Origin: Winogradskyella forsetii
Lineage (GTDB): Bacteria; Bacteroidota; Bacteroidia; Flavobacteriales; Flavobacteriaceae
NCBI RefSeq assembly: GCF_013394595.1
Contig: NZ_CP053348.1
Coordinates: forward strand, 2,382,001-2,446,000
Length of the DNA stretch: 64,000 nt
Direction: 5' to 3'
A program made the translations under genes and the position numbers. The notes under the pieces are model-generated. The model was not told where the DNA came from. It was given only the letters and a program-made list of their open reading frames with translations, and did not search any database. The first letter of the stretch is position 1. Each line of letters opens with the position of its first letter. Positions 25,901 through 33,885 of the stretch are shown here, one piece after another.

Positions 25901-26872
25901 ATGAATAAAGATATTAAATATTTTGGTATTGACATTAGCCATTTGGTTTTTGATGTTACGGATTCTGACGGTAATTACTATCAGTTTACAAACAACGTTT
26001 CAGGCTTTAGAAAGTTTATAAAACTCTTAGACTCCAATAGTCATTGTGTGATGGAAGCTACGGGTTATTATCATTACCAGTTGGCCTACTATTTGTTTGA
26101 GAACGGCAAAAAAGTATCGGTAGAGAACCCCTTGTCTGTAAAACGATTTATTCAAATGGGACTATCCAAGATTAAGACAGATAAGAGCGATTCAAAACTT
26201 ATTTGCGCTTACGCTGGTCAAGTAGAATTAACGCTTTGGAAAGGTAGTTCTAAGCAGGTTCAGGAGTGTCTTCAAATTACCAGAACCCTTTCAGTATATA
26301 CAAAGCAGAGAACTATGATAAAGAACAAACTGCATGGGGAATCTGTTTTGGGTGAGCCTAGTAAAGCTGTTGTTAAGTCCTTAAAACGTAGCTTAAAACA
26401 GTTAGATAAAGAGATGAAAACATTAGAAGATCAGTTATTGATTATAGTAAAAGAATCACATCAAGATCTGTTTTCGCGTATAAAAACCATACCAGGGATT
26501 GGAAGAAAAACAGCCATTATGTTAATCGTGCTAACAGGTGGTTTTGAGCGTTTTTCGAGTGCAGGGGAATTATGTAGTTATGCAGGTTTAACACCAGTAA
26601 TCAGACAAAGTGGAAGTAGTGTAAAAGGCCGACCGCGAATCAGTAAAATGGGCAATCAAAAACTACGGAATTTATTATTTATGTGCAGTTTTACCGCATG
26701 CAAATATAACAAAGCCTGCAGGGATATTTATGAAAGAATAGTTGCAAAGGGAAAGAGCAAAAAACTAGCGTTGATAGCAGTGTGCAATAAGCTCTTGAAA
26801 CAGGCTTTTGCTATAGCTAAATCAGGATTAATATTTGATCAAGAATATAAAAGTACGCTAGTGAAAAATTAA
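25901..26872 (+). CDS. IS110-family transposase (RuvC-like DEDD plus Tnp domain)
   Basis: 323 residues, intact. N-terminal RuvC-like domain: GIDISHLVFDV (first Asp), CVMEATGYYH (Glu), and KTDKSDSKLI (Asp pair). A coiled-coil stretch follows (about 150-185), then the C-terminal Tnp domain with IPGIGRKTAIMLI, ELCSYAGLTPV and SGSSVKGRPRISKMGNQKLR, which should carry the catalytic serine. IS110 recombinases use an RNA guide to choose both DNA partners. The upstream non-coding region agrees with this. Confidence 0.93.
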   Translation: MNKDIKYFGIDISHLVFDVTDSDGNYYQFTNNVSGFRKFIKLLDSNSHCVMEATGYYHYQLAYYLFENGKKVSVENPLSVKRFIQMGLSKIKTDKSDSKLICAYAGQVELTLWKGSSKQVQECLQITRTLSVYTKQRTMIKNKLHGESVLGEPSKAVVKSLKRSLKQLDKEMKTLEDQLLIIVKESHQDLFSRIKTIPGIGRKTAIMLIVLTGGFERFSSAGELCSYAGLTPVIRQSGSSVKGRPRISKMGNQKLRNLLFMCSFTACKYNKACRDIYERIVAKGKSKKLALIAVCNKLLKQAFAIAKSGLIFDQEYKSTLVKN

Positions 26873-26919
26873 AGAGATTTTACTTGTTTTTTAGCACAGT
26901 ACTTTGTTGTAGCCAGTTT

Positions 26920-27465
26920 TTATCTGTCCCAACCATCTATTAGATATTCTATTTCTGTTAGTTTTTCTGCTTTTCCGTTCTTGTAAGGTTTAAACCATAA
27001 TTCAAATCTAGTCGGATAATATTTGTCAAAAGTTCCCTCAAAAATTACAGTACTAGCATTGAAGAAGTGATATTCATTATCAATTTGACTTATTCGTTTT
27101 TTTGTTCTTTCAGGAAGTCTTTTTTCCATTAGTTCGACATCTTGAGTCAATTCATACGCTCTTACATATAATTCTCCTTTTTGTTCTGCTTTGTGCCAGA
27201 AATAAAAATTGTAACCACTATAACCAGAGCCAGTTATAAGTAACTTTTCCGATTCAGGATTTGTGCTTTTCAGAGAGTCAATTTCTTTCTGAGGATTTCC
27301 CTCATTAGGTTTAGTCAAATGTTTTAAATTATCAGGAATTTCTATGTTATAGAATTTCGCATCTTGATAACTATAATAGAAAATTGTTCCGAAAAAAATT
27401 AGAATTGCGGTAATAATTAATATCCCGAATGTAATTAAAACTGTCTTAACGATTTTCATTTTCAA
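26920..27465 (-). CDS. Membrane-anchored hypothetical protein (cassette 12)
   Basis: 181 residues: an N-terminal membrane segment (TVLITFGILIITAILIFFGTIFYY) followed by a soluble domain containing SGYSGYNFYFWHKAEQKGELYVRAYELTQ and STVIFEGTFDKYYPTRFELWF. No family recognised. Sole gene of cassette 12, ends GTTGTAGCCAG and TTGGCTACAAC (10 of 11). IS110-family elements sit in the attC-like sites on both sides of this cassette. Confidence 0.6.
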   Translation of the reverse strand: MKMKIVKTVLITFGILIITAILIFFGTIFYYSYQDAKFYNIEIPDNLKHLTKPNEGNPQKEIDSLKSTNPESEKLLITGSGYSGYNFYFWHKAEQKGELYVRAYELTQDVELMEKRLPERTKKRISQIDNEYHFFNASTVIFEGTFDKYYPTRFELWFKPYKNGKAEKLTEIEYLIDGWDR

Positions 27466-27467
27466 AT

Positions 27468-27485
27468 TGGCTACAACGGTCTCGG
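27468..27485 (-). repeat. attC-like site 13, left part (split by IS110-family element 2)
   Basis: GGCTACAAC closes cassette 12 and is followed by GGTCTCGG. After the IS the site resumes at 28840. Joining the two parts gives CGGTCTCGGCTATGAGTAG, matching site 2 (TTTGGGCTATGAGTAG). Confidence 0.9.
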
Positions 27486-27556
27486 CTCGTATGTTTACAT
27501 TTTAAACTTTATTGATTATAAATATAGTATTTTTCTATTTATTAATAAGAGCTAAA

Positions 27557-27708
27557 ATAGAAGGGACAGAGAGGTCTCGGCTAGATACATAATGTGATAT
27601 CGTTTCATAGAAATCCCGCCCTTCTATAGTTCTCTTAGAATCTGAACAGTACCTAGATCCAATTTATAGAGATCGAATCAAATGCGAGCAAAGATGATAA
27701 GGAGAACT
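27557..27708 (+). ncRNA. Bridge RNA of IS110-family element 2 with readable guides
   Basis: Two adjacent stem-loops. The target loop (27557-27627) is closed by ATAGAAGGG / CCCTTCTAT; GGTCTCGGCT at 27573-27582 equals the left target flank at 27478-27487 for 10 nt, and TCATAG at 27605-27610 is the complement of the right flank CTATGA (28840-28845). The donor loop (27628-27708) is closed by AGTTCTC / GAGAACT; ACAGTACCT at 27646-27654 equals the right end plus core (28833-28841), and ATGCGAG at 27682-27688 pairs with CTCGTAT at 27486-27492 with one G-T wobble. The order target-left, target-right, donor-left, donor-right is that of the IS621 bridge RNA. Confidence 0.85.
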
Positions 27709-27729
27709 TTAGCTATAAAACCAATTATG

Positions 27730-28803
27730 ATGGATACAATATTAAAACAATGTTTGGGTATCGATGTTTCAAAATCAAGTTTGAGCCTGAGCTTGGGTTC
27801 TTTGACCAATGATTTAAGCAAGGCATTCGAGAGCCATTTAGATGTGGGCAATGACCTTAAGGGCTTTAAGGCTATAGTTAAATGGTTGGAGAGATCACTT
27901 GATGCCTGTGTTAATTTCATAATAGTTATGGAAGCTACAGGAGTATATCACCAGCACGTGGCACATTACCTATATGAACATGGGTATGATGTCAGTATTA
28001 TGCAATCGGGTCGTGTCAAGCGCTATGCACAAAGCCTGGACTAACGTTCGAAGACAGATGCCTTGGATAGTAGAATGCTGAGCATGCTTGGTCTAGAGCG
28101 GACTCTTCGCTTATGGACTCCACCCAGTTTAGAGTTACGTGAACTAAAGGCATTGAGCAGGGAACGTAGTTCGTTGTTGAAGGACAGAACGGTAGAGAAG
28201 AATCGTCAGGGAGCACTTTTGTCAAGTTTTAATGAGAATGCTAAAGCCTCAAAAAGACATAAGGCCAGGCTTAAACTATTAAATCTCCAGATAGCATCCA
28301 TAGAACAAGAAATGCGCATTTTAATATCGGAAGATCAGACCTTAAAAAGGAAACTCGGTTTTTTGGAGAGTATACCTGGTATTTCATTTATATCTGCAGC
28401 CACTATTGTTGGTGAGACCTTAGGGTTTGAATCGGTAACCAACGGAAAACAGCTGGCAAGTTATGCAGGCTATGATGTTGTGTTAAGAGAGTCTGGCAAT
28501 TTTAAAGGAAAAACAAGGATTAGCAAAAAAGGGAATAGCTACATCAGGGCAGCTCTGCACATGCCATCGATGACCTGTGTGCGTTGTAATCCGACATTGA
28601 AAGCATTCTATAACAGATTAAAACCAAATAAAGCAAAGCCATTGGTAGCACTGGTGGCTGTACAGAGAAAACTGCTCATATTAATGTTTACCTTGTGGCA
28701 GAATGAAGAGAATTATGATGCCGAATTTGAAAATAAAAAGCAGCAAAAGCATGAAGCCCTTGCTGCTCAGGATAACAATTTGATAAATCAATTTGCTTCC
28801 TAA
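27730..28803 (+). pseudogene. IS110-family transposase interrupted by an in-frame stop
   Basis: The reading frame is continuous from an ATG at 27730 (chosen because it lies just after the bridge RNA; an earlier ATG at 27682 overlaps a guide) to 28803, except for one TAA at 28042-28044. Before it: GIDVSKSSLSLSL and VMEATGVYHQH of the RuvC-like domain. After it, in the same frame, RSKTDALDSRML completes the DEDD set, and the Tnp domain follows (LESIPGISFISAATIV, GKTRISKKGNSYIRAA). Without readthrough the protein would be inactive; the nonsense change looks recent because the rest is well preserved. Confidence 0.88.
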
Positions 28804-28839
28804 AATTTTAAAGAAAAAACTTGTTTTATAACACAGTAC

Positions 28840-28958
28840 CTATGAGTAGTTGCGTGGGTTAGCGGTTAACTTAGCAAGTACACACCAAACTGAAAATCCG
28901 CGAGGATTTTCAGAAGTAGGCGAGAACAAGCAATTACTTATAGCCATTGTTGGCAAAC
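28840..28958 (-). repeat. attC-like site 13, right part
   Basis: Continues the split site: CTATGAGTAGTTGC ... central hairpin GAAAATCC-GCGA-GGATTTTC ... GCAATTACTTATAGCC, then opens cassette 13 with GTTGGCAAACG. Confidence 0.9.
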
Positions 28959-29632
28959 GTTTTTATTTCTTTTATAAAGTCTTCGGTAATACGCATTAAC
29001 TTATTCAAATCTTTTTCTTTGATTGGGCTATTTTGTATTTGATGTCCGTGCACAATATGATTTCTTATTTCAGATATTTTGTTCAACCATTCATAATCAA
29101 GTCGTCCAATTATACCGTAACTGTACAACTGTTTTATATTAACTGCTGGATTTAACTTTCTATCTATATTCGGTTGCTCCGCTTTCAAAATTGCTCTTGA
29201 TGAAGCCTCAAACAAAGACCAAGCATATAAAAAGTGAGGTTCTAAAAAATCTTTATCTATAGAATTAGATAATTTATCAATTTTATTTTCAAGTTCAGAA
29301 AGAGTAAATTCTTCATATTTTTTATTTCTGAAACTATTATTCGGTCTTGGATTTGTTATTACTAATTCAAACTTCCAATTCTCAATTGAATTGATTTTTG
29401 CAGATAGTTCCTTTAAATATTCAGAATTTTTGATTGTCTCACTTGTCTTTACTTCAACAACTACATTCAAATCTCCTTTTTTAAGTACAAGGTCAGGGTG
29501 ATAATTTCTTAAAAAATCCGGCAGTAAATTTCTATTAGGCTCAATTAAGACTTCAAATCCTTTTTCTTCGTATTCACGAGCAAGTTCCTTGATTTTCCTT
29601 TGTTCTCTAGGTATGTTATTTGTTTTTTCCAT
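28934..29632 (-). CDS. REase-like nuclease fused to a HEPN-like domain (cassette 13)
   Basis: 232 residues. The N-terminal half has a PD-(D/E)XK pattern: HPDLVLKKGDLNVVVEVKTS with Asp47, Glu60 and Lys62, in the REase_AHJR-like style. The C-terminal half is helical and contains SEIRNHIVHGHQ, resembling the R-x4-6-H motif of HEPN ribonuclease-fold proteins. It overlaps the upstream RusA-like gene by one base, so translation is coupled. A DNA- or RNA-targeting defence role is inferred, not shown. Confidence 0.6.
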   Translation of the reverse strand: MEKTNNIPREQRKIKELAREYEEKGFEVLIEPNRNLLPDFLRNYHPDLVLKKGDLNVVVEVKTSETIKNSEYLKELSAKINSIENWKFELVITNPRPNNSFRNKKYEEFTLSELENKIDKLSNSIDKDFLEPHFLYAWSLFEASSRAILKAEQPNIDRKLNPAVNIKQLYSYGIIGRLDYEWLNKISEIRNHIVHGHQIQNSPIKEKDLNKLMRITEDFIKEIKTFANNGYK

Positions 29633-30036
29633 TAGTCAAGTTCTTGATTGTGTTGAAATTCCTCAACCTTTATATGTAAAAAATCAACTCCGTTTAAGAA
29701 GCCTTCAATAATTACAGGTGAAGCACCTTTAATTTTATATGCACCGTTTATGTTCCGTTTTCTAGCCGAAGTTTCTATTACTTGGTCGTCATCTACATAA
29801 ACAACACCAACTAATGCATCTTGCATTGGTTTTATAATGTTGTCGGCATCTGGACTATCTCCTTCATAGTAATAGGTTACCTTGAAAGTTACTTGGTCAT
29901 TTATTGGAACTGCACCATTAACCAACGCATTTGTGGCAGCAGCATTTACTTTTGCTTTCCAAGCTTGTAATCGTGCTCTATTTTTCGTCTGAAGGGAAAC
30001 AGGTGGTCCTTCAACTATAAATTCAAATGGTAGCAT
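29632..30036 (-). CDS. RusA-family Holliday-junction resolvase (cassette 13)
   Basis: 134 residues with the RusA signature: FIVEGPPVSLQTKNRARL at the start and SPDADNIIKPMQDAL followed by VYVDDDQVIE, whose Asp residues bind the metal. RusA enzymes cut four-way junctions and are usually phage- or defence-associated; related genes sit next to nucleases of unknown role. It is the first gene of a two-gene cassette with ends GTTGGCAAACG and TGTTTGCCAAC (10 of 11 complementary). Confidence 0.8.
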   Translation of the reverse strand: MLPFEFIVEGPPVSLQTKNRARLQAWKAKVNAAATNALVNGAVPINDQVTFKVTYYYEGDSPDADNIIKPMQDALVGVVYVDDDQVIETSARKRNINGAYKIKGASPVIIEGFLNGVDFLHIKVEEFQHNQELD

Positions 30037-30068
30037 TAATTTTCATATTATCTCGTTCTTTTCAAATG

Positions 30069-30272
30069 TTTGCCAACTGTCTTGTGTATGAAACGTAGCG
30101 TATAAATAAACGCTAACTTTTCGGATTTAGCACGAGCCAAATTTTTTATTTTTATGCTTAATTTTCTTTTATAAATATAACCAAATAAAAAATTTGGCGT
30201 ACTTTGTAAATATACAAAAACCTCTCGGAAAGCCTATATTAGCTATGTTTTATACACGTTGTTAGCCACTGG
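30069..30272 (-). repeat. attC-like site 14 (long variant)
   Basis: Closes cassette 13 (GTTTGCCAAC) and opens cassette 14 (GTTAGCCAC). About 200 bp with a different centre: CCAAATTTTTTATTT / AAATAAAAAATTTGG form a long stem. Confidence 0.85.
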
Positions 30273-30295
30273 CTTTATTCCGTAAACTTGCTAGC

Positions 30296-30366
30296 GTTGG
30301 CGTGAAAGCTCTTTTAAATTTGTGAGGAACGAGTAAACTTTAAATGTGCTTGAACTTGCGTTGGCT
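30296..30366. repeat. Left copy of an imperfect direct repeat flanking the defence operon
   Basis: Similar to 36475-36553: both read TTGGnG...AAGCTCTTTT... and end in AAATGTGCTTGA...GCGTTGGCT. The two copies lie just inside the ends of cassette 14 and enclose the five-gene operon. Confidence 0.6.
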
Positions 30367-30368
30367 AT

Positions 30369-31025
30369 TTACGCCATTTTATTCAGTTTCTTGTCAATCA
30401 CAAATACTCCAACCATACAAAATTGTGAATATTTTCCGTTATTCAAAGCTATTAGTTTTGCTTTTTCAGATTCTAAAAATTTTTTATTTAAGGCTACAGT
30501 TCCTTTTCTTTTTCCCTCTATTCTAATTCTATTTTGTACTTCTTCATAAACTACTCGTCTGTTGTCCGCTAAGTTTTTTACGTTTAAGTTTAAAACATCT
30601 TCAAGCTCTATATTAATTGTTTCGTCAGAGGAGTAAATTTCTCCGTTGGGTTTATATTTTATCAAGTCTTCAATATTCCTAGCTTGGTTACAAGGCGAAC
30701 AAGTTAAGCTTTGATTTCCTTTTTTGGTATCACAAGTTTGTAGTCGCTTTGGTGAACCTTCATTTCCTAAACAAGCTAAAAGCATATTTCCGTAATTTAA
30801 TTCCTCTTGCGAATGCTTGTCTTGACACAAAAAATGTTCAATTTTAGAACCTGGTGTTTTTCCAGATTCAGGTATACGTTTCATACAATAACAACAAATA
30901 TGTCCTTGTTCGGCTAATAATGAGTCTCTTGTATCATCTTTAGAGAGATTTTCATAAAAAGCAGGTTTATTTGCTCTATGTTGAGTTAATGATACGGGTT
31001 CATTTCCTTTGGTTATAGCTTTCAT
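30369..31025 (-). CDS. HNH nuclease, PtuB/TIGR02646-like (defence operon)
   Basis: 218 residues of the TIGR02646 type, related to PtuB of Septu defence. The zinc/HNH region is visible: HICCYCMKRI with a CxxC pair, KIEHFLCQD carrying the HNH His, and a second pair in SLTCSPCNQARN. It should be the nuclease effector activated by the ATPase encoded just upstream, with which it overlaps by 4 bp. The pair is the last two genes of an operon that also encodes a methylase and specificity subunit. Confidence 0.82.
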   Translation of the reverse strand: MKAITKGNEPVSLTQHRANKPAFYENLSKDDTRDSLLAEQGHICCYCMKRIPESGKTPGSKIEHFLCQDKHSQEELNYGNMLLACLGNEGSPKRLQTCDTKKGNQSLTCSPCNQARNIEDLIKYKPNGEIYSSDETINIELEDVLNLNVKNLADNRRVVYEEVQNRIRIEGKRKGTVALNKKFLESEKAKLIALNNGKYSQFCMVGVFVIDKKLNKMA

Positions 31026-32536
31026 TCGTCTTCTTTTAAATAACTAATTTGAATTTCAGCTCTTTTAAGTTCTGGGTCATCTTTACCAATGAGTTCTTGT
31101 AAGTCTTTTAAAGAACTTTCAGCATCTTCAATTTCTTCTTCTGCAATGAGAGTGTATAAATCACTTATTTTATCTCTAACAAGCTTATTTCGTTCTTCAA
31201 CTCCCATTAAATCATATAAAATAGAGTTTATCTCTCGTCCATAATATTTTGGTGTATTTTCTATCAAGTCGCCATCTTCAATAATTTTTACAAAATTGAG
31301 TTCTGATTGTGCATTACTAAGTAATTGTGGAGAATGAGTTGCTATCACAAATGAGTTCTCAGAATCGTAGCTTGAATCTATTGTGTTTTCTATATCAGTT
31401 ATAAACTGGCGTTGCCATTTTGGGTGTAAATAAGTATCGGGTTCATCAAAAAGGAAAAGGGAATTTTTCTCTGAAAGTAATTCGGTTAATCCTTTAATAA
31501 TTATTGCTTGTTGCTCACCTTCACTTAGTACTCCAAATGTTTTATATTCTTCTCCTTCTTTTTTCAAAGAAAAAGAAATGTCTTTAAGCATACCGTCTGC
31601 AAATAAGATATTTAGAATTTCAAATAGTTTTTTTTCTTCTATTAAGTGATTACGAATTTCGAATAGTCTTTGTTGAGAAATAATTGTAATGTTAATGGCT
31701 TCATCTTGCCAAGACTCAATTACAATATTCCCAATTTCTTTTGATTTATCAGGATTGTCTAAATCATCAGCAGACGCAGAGTTTTCATTTAAGTAATCTA
31801 AAAAGTTTCTTACTTCTCCTTCTGCTCCCCAAAAGTTTTGAATAGTATCTTTTGCCCATTCAGGTTTTTGTAATCTTATTTGAATACTTTGAACTCCGTT
31901 AATTTTAGCTTTAGTTCTTAGAAAATCAGGAATATCTCCATATTCAAAAGAGAGTAAACTGGTTAAGATAATGTCAAAATGTTCAGGTTGAAAATAGAAA
32001 AAATCTCTATCAGCTAAAGTGTTATTTTTTCTATATGCACTTGAAATTATTTCATTATGTGGCTTAACCAATTCTTGCATAATTTCGGATAAGCCAGAGT
32101 AATAAATAACAATATTGTCTGGCAAGTAAGAATAGGCAGTTTTACCTGCTACGAAAGCCATCTTGTCTTTTTCAAGTATATCAATCTTGCTAAAAGTTTT
32201 TCCATCCTTGTCAAACGTCTCAATCTGAATGGTATCACCTTTTTTATTTGCTGATAATTTTGCTGATAAATAAGTAGTGTGGAGCTCAGAAGTAGTACTT
32301 GTTTCCTCTATCATTTTTTCGTGACGAACAGAATACTCTAGTTGAAAACCAAATTTGGCTTTTTCATTGAGATAAACGCTACTAAATATTTGTGCAATAG
32401 CCTCCAAAATTGTAGATTTTCCAGAACCATTTGTTCCAATTAAAACTGAAATGTATTTTTTGAAATCATAAGGAAATTCGATTGTGAAATCATTTAATAT
32501 TTTATAGTCGTTTATGTATAATTTTTTCAGTTGCAT
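31022..32536 (-). CDS. PtuA-like AAA (ABC/SMC-type) ATPase (defence operon)
   Basis: 504 residues. Walker A is GTNGSGKST (34-42), an ABC-type signature is LSEGEQQAII, Walker B is FLFDEPDTYLHP and the switch His is in ATHSPQLL, as in AAA_15/AAA_21 ATPases of the Septu PtuA, Gabija and OLD group. No TOPRIM domain is seen at the C-terminus, which favours PtuA over OLD or GajA. It lies 2 bp after the specificity gene and overlaps the HNH gene. Probably the sensor or motor partner of the HNH nuclease. Confidence 0.85.
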   Translation of the reverse strand: MQLKKLYINDYKILNDFTIEFPYDFKKYISVLIGTNGSGKSTILEAIAQIFSSVYLNEKAKFGFQLEYSVRHEKMIEETSTTSELHTTYLSAKLSANKKGDTIQIETFDKDGKTFSKIDILEKDKMAFVAGKTAYSYLPDNIVIYYSGLSEIMQELVKPHNEIISSAYRKNNTLADRDFFYFQPEHFDIILTSLLSFEYGDIPDFLRTKAKINGVQSIQIRLQKPEWAKDTIQNFWGAEGEVRNFLDYLNENSASADDLDNPDKSKEIGNIVIESWQDEAINITIISQQRLFEIRNHLIEEKKLFEILNILFADGMLKDISFSLKKEGEEYKTFGVLSEGEQQAIIIKGLTELLSEKNSLFLFDEPDTYLHPKWQRQFITDIENTIDSSYDSENSFVIATHSPQLLSNAQSELNFVKIIEDGDLIENTPKYYGREINSILYDLMGVEERNKLVRDKISDLYTLIAEEEIEDAESSLKDLQELIGKDDPELKRAEIQISYLKEDE

Positions 32537-32538
32537 AA

Positions 32539-33885
32539 TTATACTGGTTTAAATATTTCATTTTCAAATTCTGTAATAGATAGATTTCTATTTTTTTCGG
32601 ATTGTGTTTTTAAATCTTTAATTTTATTTTTTAAATTTAAAATGTGGTTTGTTATTTCTTTTTGTTTGTCAATAGGCGGTATTGGTACTTTATAATTAGA
32701 GATAATTCCGGCATTTAAATTTGGTTGAGCACTACCGTAAGCTAATTTTTTAAAACTATCTTTTTGAATTTGTAAATATTCCCATAGAAAATCAGTTAAA
32801 ACTACATCATTATCAATATTAAAAAGGACTGCACAGGCTTGATTAGTACTCGCCGAAACACCAAGTTTAGCAGTTTTTCCAATTGTTGCTCCATACATAG
32901 CAATTATTAGACTATCTTTTTCATATAATTTTGCACTACTATTATTTAGACCTTCAATAGTTATTTTTTCTTCTGAATCATAAATTATTTCATTTTCTAA
33001 TTCACCAGTTTTAACCCAAGGAATATCACCATTGGAATAATACTCCTTTCTACTTCTAAGAGGGGTTCCACCACTACTTATTTGGGAAATTTCATTGATT
33101 TTGTATTCGTCAAATAGTGTGCTTTTGTTTGATATATCTTCAATGAAGTCTATTCCCCATTTTTCTAATTGACTTAATGACACTAAATGCAGCCCTTTTA
33201 TATTTATTTTATCCACAGCCTTTTTTATTCCTAAAGCTTCAAAAAGATAATTTTCAATTTCAATTTCTAATTGTATTGCTTTATTTATTTGTTTTTCAGA
33301 TAAAGCAATTCTTTTGTTATATTGATTAATGATTTTTTCTTGTTCTTTTAAACGAGGAAGTGGAATTAAATACTCCAAAACGTGCGAAGGTCTTATGGCG
33401 GCATAGTTCGTACTTCCTGTAGCTTTTACTTGTTTCGAAAAACCCTCACACTTTGTGAGAATAGACAAATATTCCGGGTTTAATTTGTCTTCATCAATGT
33501 CGAATAGAAAATAATGGCTACTAACTATGGCATTAATTAACTCTTTCGGTACAATTCCATAACCACCAACTTTTGCATCTATTTCAGCAACAAGAAAATC
33601 ATCTTCTTTACACAGGTATTGTTTTTTCGTTTTTATTTCTTTCCCTAATACTTCATCGCGGAGTACAATTCCTTGTCCTCTGACTTTAACTCTACACCTT
33701 TTGTAAAGTTTTGTGTCGTCAATTTTGATTGAATCTTTTCTCTGTGTTAATACATCAGATAACTCTACTAAAGGGTAGTTAGAATATATTTCTGATTTAT
33801 TATTAAAGGAGTAGTAATCCCAAAACTTCAAGATTTTGAAGTTTGAAAACTTCAAATATTTATGATTTTTCACATTACTTACCAT
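32539..33885 (-). CDS. Type I-style DNA specificity subunit (HsdS-like, defence operon)
   Basis: 448 residues with two target-recognition domains. TRD1 runs from about YPLVELSDVLTQRKD to PLPRLKEQEKIINQYNKRI; TRD2 from KINEISQISSGGTPLRSRKE to VPIPPIDKQKEITNHIL, each followed by a helical spacer. Two TRDs imply a bipartite recognition sequence. It overlaps the end of the methylase gene by 7 bp, so the two products should form one complex. No separate R-subunit motor gene is present. Confidence 0.9.
   Translation of the reverse strand: MVSNVKNHKYLKFSNFKILKFWDYYSFNNKSEIYSNYPLVELSDVLTQRKDSIKIDDTKLYKRCRVKVRGQGIVLRDEVLGKEIKTKKQYLCKEDDFLVAEIDAKVGGYGIVPKELINAIVSSHYFLFDIDEDKLNPEYLSILTKCEGFSKQVKATGSTNYAAIRPSHVLEYLIPLPRLKEQEKIINQYNKRIALSEKQINKAIQLEIEIENYLFEALGIKKAVDKINIKGLHLVSLSQLEKWGIDFIEDISNKSTLFDEYKINEISQISSGGTPLRSRKEYYSNGDIPWVKTGELENEIIYDSEEKITIEGLNNSSAKLYEKDSLIIAMYGATIGKTAKLGVSASTNQACAVLFNIDNDVVLTDFLWEYLQIQKDSFKKLAYGSAQPNLNAGIISNYKVPIPPIDKQKEITNHILNLKNKIKDLKTQSEKNRNLSITEFENEIFKPV

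Larger units (their letters stand above)
25655..26903. mobile_element. IS110-family element 1, inserted in attC-like site 12
   Basis: About 1.25 kb, bounded by a CT dinucleotide on both sides (CACGG-CT-TAAGTTAGC on the left, CACAGTA-CT-TTGTTG on the right), with no terminal inverted repeats, as expected of IS110 elements. The ends resemble those of element 2 (left CnTAnGTTnnCATTTTA, right CACAGTAC). About 245 bp of structured non-coding DNA precede one intact transposase gene. Exact edges are inferred from the shared ends and the restored repeat. Confidence 0.82.
27486..28841. mobile_element. IS110-family element 2, inserted in attC-like site 13
   Basis: About 1.36 kb with a CT core on each side: GGTCTCGG-CT-CGTATG on the left and CACAGTAC-CT-ATGAGTAG on the right. 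Excision across the CT restores an attC-like site nearly identical to site 2, which fixes the edges well. It holds a non-coding region with a readable bridge RNA and a transposase gene with an internal stop codon. Confidence 0.92.
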
